A stretch of DNA of 64,000 bases from assembly GCA_036346375.1 (NCBI GenBank), contig CM070504.1:4267890-4331889 (forward strand), read 5' to 3'. The stretch comes from Guadua angustifolia (taxonomy: Eukaryota; Streptophyta; Magnoliopsida; Poales; Poaceae). The notes under the pieces are model-generated. The model searched no databases and had not been told where the DNA came from. It was given only the letters and a program-made list of their open reading frames with translations. Position numbers and translations under genes: made by a program. Positions 45,844 through 56,486 of the stretch are shown piece by piece; the stretch's first letter is position 1, and each line of letters begins with the position of its first letter.

Positions 45844-46827
45844 GTATATAAGACGGGTTGAAGTAGGCCGGACTATACGCCAGCTGTTACCTGTCAGACC
45901 AAAATTACAACAAAAACAACCATAGCTTGAGCATCAGAGGTCACTGCTATGTATACATGGGCTATACGAGGGAAAATCGATACAGATGTGGTGTTCTGTG
46001 TCACCCCTTAGATTAATAACATACTCCGGTATGTCGCTATTTTAAGTTTTTAACCCAATCAAAACTTTTCAACGCCTCAGAAGATGAACCCGGCTCTCGG
46101 AAGAAAAGCTTATCGATACTCTAGCATGCACAGTAGCTACAGAATTATTGTTTCGTGTCCGTGCACGGGATATATATGGCTAGCAATTTCCCGTGATTCG
46201 CGAATTAAGTAGCCACGTACGATTAGCGACGAAGCCGTGTGATCTCGATGCTTGCTGCTGACTTGGATTGCGCGTGGGGCTTGTGTGGCTGCCAGCCGAG
46301 TGATCGCGCCGTTTCTTCGGATCCAAGAAACTTGAGATTCGAAAGCAAAACGAGCCCGTCTTTCCAGGGAATAATTGGGGTTTTGGGATGTTCTCCTGCT
46401 CCAATCCATAGCACTGATTGTCAATGTGAGACGCTGCTTCAGTGGTCAATCCCATCACTGTAAATACTTGTTCGGGATAAGCATCGTGGAAACGTAGGGA
46501 TGTAGTGATCCATTCTCTTGGTGTTCAGTTTGGCCCGTCATCTGGACCGTCGATTGCTCGATTGGATTAGTCCTTCGATTACTTATTTTCTTGTCTGAAA
46601 ACGCTATCAGATTTAAGATAAGCCCTTAAAAGTTAGGATTGGCGCTACTATATGTGAACCCACTACAGTACTCCCCGAGATGTGGCCTGCTCCAGTGCTC
46701 ACCCCTGAGTCTCAGCTGTGAGTCTTGGCTTTGTGATCTCAATAATGGCTAGAGGTCTGATCTACACATCCATGAGCACTACAGGTCAGAAGATGAGCAC
46801 AAAAAGTTTTTTATCACCTTTCCCTAC
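45844..46827. other. Intergenic stretch
   Basis: No gene recognised. 46137-46463 has overlapping open frames on both strands of higher GC content, without family similarity that I can name. Confidence 0.3.
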
Positions 46828-47137
46828 CAGTGGCGTAGCTAGAGTTTTAGTCATAGGTGATCCAATTTAACTTTTTTTAACAATATAAGTGCAGCATACC
46901 AACATTTAAATAAAAAAAATACCAAACACAATATGATCAAATAAAAAGCTTTAACAACCATCTAGCATCTTAAAATAAAAGGTATTAAATCAGTAGCTTA
47001 CATATCTATAATGATAGTTTAAAAGCATCTTTGAGGAAGTCCTACGATTTTTTTCCTACGAAAAAATACCTAAAGGTTAATAAATTTGGACCAGGTGTTC
47101 CGTGGCCCACCAGGATCACCCTGTAGCTCCGCCCCTG
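46828..47137. mobile_element. hAT-type MITE (310 bp)
   Basis: Inverted ends CAGTGGCGTAGCTAG and ctgtagctccgcccctg. 8-bp duplication with one mismatch: ttccctac (46820-46827) and ctccctac (47138-47145). AT-rich interior. Confidence 0.72.
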
Positions 47138-47179
47138 CTCCCTACTAACGAATGACCAGCCAATCATAATTGAGTGATA

Positions 47180-47390
47180 CTCCCTTAGTCGCAAATAGTT
47201 ATCGTTTTGGACATAGATGCAATCAAATTTTTAGAATTTTGGCTATCAATATCTTTTAAATATTTAAATTGGAAATATAAAAATTATATGTATAGATTTG
47301 TCTCGAAAAGTAATTTCATAGTATTATAATTTCATTAAGTTTTATAAATATATTACAATAGAAATAAGTTGTCGAAAAGAGAACAATGCC
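47180..47390. mobile_element. Stowaway-like MITE, right end lost
   Basis: ctcccttagtcgcaaatagt after a TA is the familiar Stowaway start. The interior (atagatttgtctcgaaaagt) is the same as in 48801-49104. No matching right terminal repeat. Confidence 0.55.
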
Positions 47391-48800
47391 TATCTAGTGG
47401 AACATGGGAATGGGAGAGAGATAAGGTGCAGTTGCAATTATTTGAGCCATCCATTTTCGGAGCCAATGGTCGAGATTCACATGTTGATATTGCTACACAC
47501 TAAAAAAAGATGGTATGGTTGTCGCAAGATCTAGACTATCGATTTGCTATCCTGCGATACTATTACAACTGCTTAAATTATAGTTACAGTAGCAATTATA
47601 TAAAAAAAACTACCCCATAAGACGATGGTCTAAAGGGAAAAAAAAAGCTACCCTACGAAGAGAATCCTTTCTTTTCTGTGGATCCCTATGAAGGGAATTC
47701 TATGAAGTGCACACGGAATCAACCTCTAGGAAATCATGAGGCCAAAAATCGCACCGGTTAGTGTCATTTCAAGCACATCGATTCTTACTTCGAAAATCGA
47801 GGAATCTTGTGCTGTGATTTGCCGATTAAGAGAACACTAGCTAGTACTACTCAAAATCAGTGGAAACAAATTTCCACGGCTTCCTTCCTGCCACTATACC
47901 TATATAACTCGAGCAAACTCTCAATTAATTGGAGCTCTCACAAGCAGGTGGCGCATATATATAGTCAATTGCCAAAATTAAATTGGTTGCTGCATCATGC
48001 GATCCTAACAGAAGCAAAACAACTCATGTGATGTTTCACACTTTCATGGGCATGAGGACGTGAGTGTGGGACAATTCACCTACAATTCATGTGATCCCCT
48101 AGCTAGCAGCCGTTTGATCTCCTCCATGCACCCAAATCCAGCCGTCCGGCAAAGCCACTCATAAAGTGAAAAGAGAGGAGCGCCTTTGCTGCACCAACCA
48201 CCAGCTTTTTGGCAAGCATTGACAAATTACCCGTGTGGGGAGATTAGATCGATCTTTCTTGACCGTCGCTTTGCAAAGCTTCTCATAAAGTGATCGATCG
48301 ATGCATTTTCAACGCGAGCGATTTTTATTATTCAACTCTTTTAAAATTTTATTTTATTAATAACTTCTCACTAACTTATTTTTAAACCTAACCCTTTTAA
48401 TCGCATGATGCTACCACGCTAATCAATATAGAGTGGTAGGACCTGGCCACGGCATGATGGTTGGAGTGGCAAAAAGAGTCATATTTGAAATTAAGCTGAG
48501 CGGGGTCATCAATAAAAATAAATTAAAAATTTTAAGCAATAAAAAATTTCTTTCAAGGAACACGGCAAAATAGCAGTGAGAAAAAAGGATCATTTTGTCA
48601 ACTTCTTTCAGGGTAAAGCGTTTGCCTGCCATGATTCTAGCCAGGACAGATCGACGCTCGATCTGTTTATTTTCCTCGAAGCAAGATGACTTGACACCGC
48701 TTTAGCTGTACGTGTCCTGTTTGTTGGACAAACCATTGATCTTGTTTTTGGTCCTTTTCGACGTTTGGTAGCCAGCTGTATAGGTTATTAATTTGGGTTA
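47391..48800. other. Intergenic stretch
   Basis: No gene or bounded element seen. Several AT-rich tracts and gatcgatcgat words. Confidence 0.3.
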
Positions 48801-49104
48801 TACTCGCTCTGCTCCTCAACCTCAATATTACTTCTGGCCATACATAGTTATTGCTTTGAACATAGTCAAATTTTTAGAACTTTAACAATTAATATTTTTT
48901 AAATATTTAAATTGGATATATAAAAAGTCAAATTTTTAGAACATATTAATATTTTTAAATAGATTTGTCTCGAAAAGTACTTTTATAATATTATAGTTTT
49001 ATTGGGTTTCATAAATATATTATAATAGAAATTAGTAGTCAAATCTGTGTTTTAAAGACTGTGTCGATGTCCAAAACAATAATTATTTGTGACTAGAGGA
49101 AGTA
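48801..49104. mobile_element. Stowaway-like MITE
   Basis: The right end aataattatttgtgactagaggaagta is, in reverse complement, a Stowaway-type terminus. The left end (tactcgctctgctcc) is decayed. It shares ~120 bp of interior with 47180-47390. Confidence 0.55.
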
Positions 49105-49406
49105 CATGTTATTATATTTTGCAAATTTTGCTTTTAAATACATGTCATTCTATAATTTTGAGACAACTTTTGACTGTTTTTCGTTGCATACCCCTACCAT
49201 TCATGATTCTCAACGTTATTTATTACTATAGAATAGTGTAATACATACCATTCAAGAGCAATAAGTGAGCTAATGAAGGAGGACGATTTAGTTATTTCTA
49301 CATGTGCCTTGGTTGATGATACTACATATCAACATCTGACACTGCCAATAGTTTAGCTTGGTATACGATGGATATTGACGAATCCTATAGCCTTACCAAA
49401 TCCTAA

Positions 49407-49701
49407 GGGCATGTACCGTGATACATTGGCAGCTGTCTGTAATTCTACGTCACATATGATTTTAGGTGATATGGAGGAGAGAGAAGAAGAGTGAAAGATG
49501 ATATCTACTATCTAACATACGGTCTTATGAACGGCTTTATACTGTGTGTACGTACCATTGTCTATATAGTTTATTAATTATATAAGAGACTATTACAGTA
49601 GCTATATAGACAGCTTTTATCTTGTGTATGTATACCATTGTATATTTAATCTATTAATTAATTATATAAGAGACCATTATAAATAGATATATAAACAGTC
49701 T
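49407..49701. mobile_element. MITE left part, interrupted by the Tat retrotransposon
   Basis: Starts gggcatgtaccgtgatacat after TAA. The right end of the same element (ccactgtatatgcc) is found at about 60878-60891, beyond the 11.1-kb insertion. A relative is at 62408-62678. The interior repeats agagaccattataaatag/agagactattacagtag. Confidence 0.5.
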
Positions 49702-50394
49702 TGTCGGGATTGGATACACAGTACCCAATCTGACCTTTGAAGCTTGCGTAACCGACCATAGCCTTGCTCATTTGTCGCGCCTGAGACCAACAACCTTGGT
49801 AGCCGGCTCTGGGCTACCCCATCCCAGCGAGTCAAGCTCGGGGCTCGTAACGAGCGACGTGGCATTAAATGCCGCTGCTCAAGGAACCGCCTCGCTTGGG
49901 ATTTATGTTCCACAGTCCGCGCCGCCTTGGTCTACGCCCTCTGTTCCCACGTCGCGCGGTACCCGGCGGGTGGCGCGGCTACTGCACTGCCCACGTCCTC
50001 TATAGTAGACCGCCCCCTGTAATAACTCTCTTGTCTCTGTAAAACATCTATAAATACCCCTCGCTACGATATATTGAGGTGGCTTTTCAAGACCACGCAT
50101 ACTCGCATACCTGAGCTTGTTCATTGGAGTCCTTAGGCTAGCTTGAGGCTCCTCCCGAGCAAGCGCATTATATACTCCTTACTCATTAGTGAATCCACGG
50201 GCGTAGAACATTATCTCCTCCGTGAGAGGCCCGAACTGCAGACAAACGACCCCGTGTGCTTCTTGATTGTCTTGTCCACCCCGATCCGTAGCTCGGTGCA
50301 CCCTTAGGCGATACAACCCTTGCGGAAAGGGGCCTTAGGTTGATCCTCATTCAACAAGTAAGCTCGGCGAGGACCCTGTCCCGAATCGCCGGCA
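49702..50394 (+). repeat. Tat element 5' LTR
   Basis: 693 bp; matches 60109-60813. The shared promoter-like part has ctataaatacccctcg (TATA, about 50049) and the transcribed part ends gtcccgaatcgccggca. Confidence 0.9.
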
Positions 50395-52140
50395 ACGGCG
50401 CCGTCAAGTGGGGATCCGTGAAGTCCTCTGCAAGGAATCCCGAGATGCCAAACTTCGCAAGACAACCAAGACCTCTGCGTCTTCGACGGCGTGGAGGATG
50501 GCGGCGAATACTACGCCCGGCGGCGGCATGGGTGGTGCGGCGATCCGGAGGGCCACACCAAACCGGAGTCTTTCCCGTGGGCTGCGTGCGAGCATTTCCT
50601 CCGCTCGCGGCCAAATACCCTCGCTTGTGAGGAAGAATCTGGCGGTCTATGTAACAGTTGGGCCGCCCCCGACCGTCTCGAGCTCAGCCAAGGGACCGCG
50701 TCGTACGACACCACTTCAGTGTCGCCCGTGCGGTCCTGGTCCTCCCACCGCGTCTGCATGGCGGGAAGGGAGGACGACCACGAGGAACGGCTGTCTCCGA
50801 CGGCCCCTTCTCCTCGCCGGCATAACGATAGCGAGGAGCACCCGGAGCCCTCCCCGGGCGGGGACCCGGCGGTCGTCCACCACCAACCCGGTGGCGGAGC
50901 TGGCGCCGGGCCCGGAGATCGGCCTCGCGAGACCCGATTACCGTTCCGAATCTGGCGCCACCGCCCTCCAAGGTCGCCTCCCGCCGCTCCTCAGAGCCCC
51001 GAGCGCCTTCGCGCCATGGCGACGGTCGTGCGCGGCCTCCAGAACTTCGCTAACCAGGCGGACCTGGTGGCCATGGGGGCCCTCGTGGCCGAAAGCCTGG
51101 AAAAGCTCGTCGCCGACATCGGGCTCCCAGAACCTTCTGGCGTGCAAGGGCCCCGGGATGTTTCTCGGGACCTTAAACGCCATTCCTTGGCCAGGGCCTC
51201 CCGAAGCCCTGCTCGGGAAAACCCCGGAAGGCAACGTCAGCACCGTGAGGATGTCCGGAGTACTTCCCGGCGACCTCGTGGTCACGGCATGCTCGGCCCG
51301 CCCGTGAGCGCTCCGTGTGTTCCACATCGAACCCGCCACCGTCGCACCGGCATGAGGGCGTGTTCTCTCGCCTCACCTTGCGCGCCAAAGACCGCTGGGC
51401 CCCGCCTGCGGCCGTCACACGAAGAACTTCGCCATAACGGCGGCGTTTGGATGCTTAAGCTTTCTCGGCGTCCTCCGCGACGTTAAGTGGCCAAGCAAAT
51501 TCAAGCCCGCCACATCGGCGCTTCAACGGACCCAAAACCCCGACGAATTCATCTCGATCTACTCCACCGCCATCCAGCGGCGGCGGAGATGAGGGGTCAT
51601 AACTAATTACCTCCCGACGGTCCTCGGCGGCTCCGCGAGACATGGCTCTTTAACCAAAAGGAGGATCGATCCGCTCGTGGAGGCGGCTCTCGAGGCCCTT
51701 CCGCAAACTTCCAAAGCCGCTACACTTGCCGCAGAAGCGCGACCTCGGCGGCTCATCCAAGCAGATAAGGAGATGCTCTGCGACCGTCCAAAGGTTCATA
51801 AAGGTAAGAAACTCCATCCCGAGCATCTCGGACGAAGCGGTGGTCCGGGCCTTCAAGTTCGGGGTCCGCGACGTCCGCTTCACACAAGACTTGGAGATTC
51901 ACCCGACTGCCGATAACGAATCTATTTCGTATGGCGCCGATTGCTCTGAACGCCGACGGCGGTGCAATGGAAGAAAGCTCCGCGAAGGCAAGCTACGCCT
52001 CGGCCGGTCTGGAAGGCGCCTCGAGCAAGAGGCCCTCGGGCTCCGCGGAGAAGAAGATCGAGAAGAAGAAAAAAAGTCGCGCGCGCCAGACATAGTCACG
52101 GCCGTCGAAAGCAACGACCGCTCGTGCCCTTGACTTCAGC
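50395..52140 (+). pseudogene. Tat gag remnant
   Basis: 50395-51480 is a GC-rich leader and N-terminal gag stretch with frames broken several times. 51480-51960 reads as the gag capsid domain: NPDEFISIYSTAIQ with AAGGDE, then FIKVRNSIPSISDEAVVRAF and FKFGVRDVRF. A basic Lys/Arg/Glu-rich tail follows near 52040-52090. Stops (near 51600) and frameshifts interrupt it. Confidence 0.78.
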
Positions 52141-52429
52141 GGTCTGGTAGGGCGGTAGTGATCGGCCAGCCACAATATGATGACCAATGTGGACGCCAAC
52201 CAAGGCGGGATGACCAAGGTCGCGACGACCGAAATCGCGCGAAGAAGGCGCCCACGGGCGACGCTTCGCCCGCTCCATCGTAATGTAGTCACGACCTCCA
52301 TAATTGTAGAACTTGGGCATATCGCTGGAGAAATTCTCTGAGGCGAGGGCTATCTTAACTCTCCCAAGCAAGGGGAGAGCAGCAGGGCAAGGGCCCGTTA
52401 ATGGCGACGACGACATGGATTACCGGAGC

Positions 52430-55400
52430 CCCATAATCACATCGCCCGTCATATTCGGGGCTCCTCGGCCTACAAATCCGAAGGATTTAAAGGAGGCCGC
52501 CCGGAGGTCGACCACATCGCCCAAGGCGAGCCCCGTCTGACAACTTAGGTGGTCCGAGTTGCCCATCACATTCTCCAAGGATGATTGTCCCCTTGGAATG
52601 ACTAAACCCCAGAAGCTCCCGTTGGTCGTGAGCCCGACCATCAACAATGCAAAAGTTGGCCGGGTCCTGATCGATGGCGGGAGCTCCTTGGACCTCATAT
52701 CCGTTTGGTCTGGGCGAGTTCTGAGTCCCTCGTTCCAAGATCAAGAGCATCGCCGTCCGTTCTTCGGGATCGTCCCCGGCACCTCGACAAGCCTTTGGGC
52801 CAGATCGTCCTGCCCGTAACATTCGGGGACACCTCGAACTTCCGGACCGAGCTAGTCAATTTCGAAGTCGTGGACTTCAGGTCAGCCTACAACGCCATCC
52901 TTGGTAGGTCGGCCCTCTCCAAGTTCATGGCGCCCGCATCACGCCTACCGGTGCCTAAAGGTCCCCGGACCCAAGGCGTAAATCACCGTGAAGGGCGACC
53001 ATAGGGCGACCTTGAGCTGCGGAGAAGTCCTCGACATGGTCGGGCATTGCCTCAGCGCGGCCCCGACCAAGCGCCGGCGCCTTCCCGGCCTAAAGTTGCC
53101 CTCCAGCCCGGAGGAGAAACCAAGGCGGTCCCTCTCAACGAGGCTGACCCGACCAAGGTCCTCCATTTGGGGTCCTCCTTGGACCCCAAATAGGAACTCG
53201 AGCTCATCACCTTCCTCCGAGGAGCTCGGACGTGTTCGCTCGGGAACCGTCCAGATATGCCCGAGTCCCAAGGAGGTGATCGAGCCTGCAGTCGGTATTC
53301 ACCGACAAAGACTGTCGTCGGCCGAAGCTCAGGCGATTTTCCCCGGAGAAACAGGCAATCATCCGGGAGGAACTCGACAAGCTCCTTAAGGCCGGCTTCG
53401 TCAGAGAGGTCGGGCACACGGAGTGGCTGGCAAATCCGGTCATCGTCAAGAAGAAGGGGGGCAAATGGCGCATGTGTGTAGACCACACTGGCTTGAACGC
53501 CGCGTGCCCAAAGGACAACTTCCCCCTGCCGCGCATCGACCAGCTGGTTGACGCGACGGCGGAGTCCCAGGTAATGAGCTTTTTGGATGCCTATTCGGGC
53601 TATCACCAGATTAGCTTGTTCCCAGGGGACGAGGAGAAGACTTCCTTCATCACGCCCTTCGGCACGTTCTGCTACACCACCATGTCTTTCGGCCTCACTT
53701 AACGCAGGGCGACCTTCCAGTAACGATGCGAAGACTTTCCGGGAGCGGATAGGCGAAACACAGAAGTATATGTAGATGATATCGTAGTTAAGAGTAAAAT
53801 TCCCTCGAGGCCATGTATCCAGAGCCTTGAGGAGACCTTTTGTAATCTCCGTAGACATCGAATAAAACTTAACCCGAAAAGTGCGTTTTGGTGTAAATCG
53901 TAAAGTACTCGGGTATATCATCGGGCGCGAGGCATCGGCGCCAACCCGGAGAAGATCGAAGCCATCGAAAGAATCGCCCCCAAGCTCGGTAAGGAGGTTC
54001 AAACCACGGCCGGACGTATGGCGCTTTAAGCGCTTCATTTCGGTCGGAGCGCGCTTGCCCTTCTTAAAAGCGCCCGTAAGCATGATGGTTTCGCTGGACG
54101 GCGGTTAACCGCTCCTCGAGGAGCTGAGCGATACTGTCTAGCCCTCCGATCTTGGCCACGCCAAGGTCGGGGAGCCTCTTGCTATACCGCATGACGCCCG
54201 GTCAGTAAGCGGTCTTTGTGATGGAGGCGAAGGGCCTTGCGTCCGTATACTACGTCGGCAAGTGTTGCACGGACCAAAGGAGGCGTTACCGAGGTCGAAA
54301 CTCTTATACTCATTGCTCGAGCCTCGAGGAAGTCGCGCCACTACTTCCAAGCTCACAAGGTCGTTGTCGACCGGCTTTCCACTTAGGGAGATCCTAAGAA
54401 ATTGGGCGCCACGTGTCGGGATAGCGAGTGGGCCATGGAACTCGCGAGTTCGATGTCCACTTCTCTGCCTGCACCGCGATCAAATCTCAAATTCTAGCGG
54501 ACTTCGTGGTGGAATGGACGAACCGCTACCACCTACCACCAAGGACCACGAATCGAGGCCGGTCATTTGGACTATGTATTTGACGGTCCCGAGCTTTGAG
54601 CGCCGAAGTGGCGTTATCTTGAATGTCCCCCTAGAACAACTCGATCGTCATTCAATTACACTTCCCGCAACAAACAATGCGGCGGAGTATGAAGCCTCTT
54701 AGCGGGACTCAAGGCGTCCGAGTCCAGTCGAGTCCGACCGTGAAAGGTGATTCACGGTGGTCATCAACCAAGTCAATAAGGAGTATCGGTGTTCGATCGC
54801 TCAATGGCGCTTTACTTGGTTGAAGTGAGGAAGATGGAGCGGTACTTGAAATTTCAAGTACTCTACATCCCGGAAGGATAATTCCTGGCCGACCAACTTT
54901 CCAAGGTCGGTTCCTCGCAGGTGCCCGCCCCTCCGGGGGCGCTAGTCGAGCATCTGCACAAGCCCTCCATTCCCTCTGTAGAGGAGGCACCACCCCAGAT
55001 GCTTTGGGGTACCCAATCGCCTCATCACAGACAACGGCACCCAGTTCACCAGCGAACTGTTTCAAGCCTACTGCGAGGACATTGGCACAAAAATATGCTT
55101 CGCCTCTGTAGCCCATCCGTAGAGCAATGGAGCAGCCGAAAGAGCGAACGGCCAGTTACTCCAAGGGATCAAGAAAAGGGTCTTCAGAGACCTTTCCCGA
55201 CAACGCGGTTCATGGGTGGACGAGCTCCCTTCCGTCCTTTGGTCGGTGCGCACCACCGCAAGTCGAGCTACGGGCAAAACGCCCTTCCAACTCGTCTATG
55301 GTGCCGAGGCCATCCTTCCCACCGAAATCGTGCTCGGGTCCCCAAGAGTGCACCTGGCCGACGACATCCCCCAAGGTCGCGAGCGCCGTCTCGACCTTGA

Positions 55401-55691
55401 CCTTCAAGAAACTTCGCCCAAAGGCACAGACTACGGTCGGTAGCCTACCAAAGAAACCCTTCCATAAGCATCGCGGCTAGGTCCATTCGGCCTCGAGCTC
55501 TACAGGTCGGCGACCTCGTCCTGCGTCGGATTCAGGACACGTCGAAGGCCAACAAACTCTCCCCCAAATGGGAAGGACCATTCACGGTCGTTTCACTGTC
55601 ACGCCCGGGGGCTGTCCGCCTCGCAGCAGAGGATGGCCGCGAGCTCGCCAGTTCATGGAACATTGACCAGCTGCGCAAGTTTTATGTCTAA
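52430..55691 (+). pseudogene. Tat pol remnant: protease, RT, RNase H, integrase
   Basis: Protease: LPLVVSPTINNAKVGRVLI then the active-site word DGGSS (from about 52673). Reverse transcriptase: LDKLLKAGFVREVGH, WLANPVIVKKKGGKWRMCVD, CPKDNFPLPRID, SFLDAYSGYHQI (53380-53620), then a catalytic YVDD box at 53769-53780 in another frame. RNase H 54100-54900, badly broken. Integrase 55010-55440 with ITDNGTQFTSELFQAYC and ELPSVLWSVRTTASRATGKT, FQLVYGAEAILP. The end domain finishes WNIDQLRKFYV and a stop at 55689-55691. Many frame changes; not functional. Confidence 0.88.
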
Positions 55692-56486
55692 AAGCTCATG
55701 TTCCACTTTTCTACACTATGTTGTAAATTCACGACCTTTTGAATCAACGCAACTCTCGTTCGTCCAACACTTCTCACTTTGCAGAATTCGGACCGCGCAC
55801 CCGGCCGCCAAAAGATTACCACCAAAGGCGCCAGTCTCGATAAGCCGACCTTGGTCCGCAGTAGCCATCCGCTGCGCGATACAAGTCGCAAACAGACGCC
55901 CTTTTGGTCGGCACAAAACTTAGCTCGGCCGAGCTCGCACGGTCGCTGCATACCGTGTCACAAAAACCGTGCGCTCTCCCCTCGCGCAACCATGCTCGCG
56001 AGTTAGGGCCACGCGCGCCAAGATGTTAAAGAATTTTGACACACGCTTGTTTTTCTCCACCGACCTAACCCACGCTGGTCGCCCGGATAGGCCGATGTTT
56101 GGTCGGAGGTATGGCGAGCACTTTATCTCGTCTCTCCTGCGAAACAAACTCGTGACTCGCAACCCAGGGGCACGAGTTTCATCCGCAGCGGGGGCTCGGA
56201 TAGGAGCGGGTCATCGCGCGAAAATACCTTTTGTCGCTAAGTCACAGCTTGCTGCAAAGCGCGTCTCGCTCTTAATCGCTATGTACATACGCAAGTCATT
56301 TCATTTCAACTAACCTCGGGCCTACGCCGCCCACACATCAATCTAACTTACACCGTGTCTACCTCGCAACTATCTTTTGCAGGGAAAGCAAGAGAAAGAC
56401 AAAAAAAAAAAAGAGGCGTCATCACAGACGCAGCATTCAAGTAAAGAAGAAGTTACGCCCCCGCAAGGGCTAAAAAGTGCGTAACC
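55692..56486. other. Non-coding spacer of the Tat element
   Basis: Lies between the pol stop and the end of the antisense gene. No feature beyond an A-tract at 56401-56412. Confidence 0.5.

Noticed and set aside
50491..51486. 331-codon plus-strand frame treated as a host gene
   Set aside because: It lies in the leader/gag part of the Tat element just after the 5' LTR; it is retroelement sequence.
53052..54083. 343-codon open frame on the minus strand inside the Tat pol
   Set aside because: It is the complement of GC-rich protease/RT coding sequence and has no recognisable domain; the plus-strand motifs explain the region.
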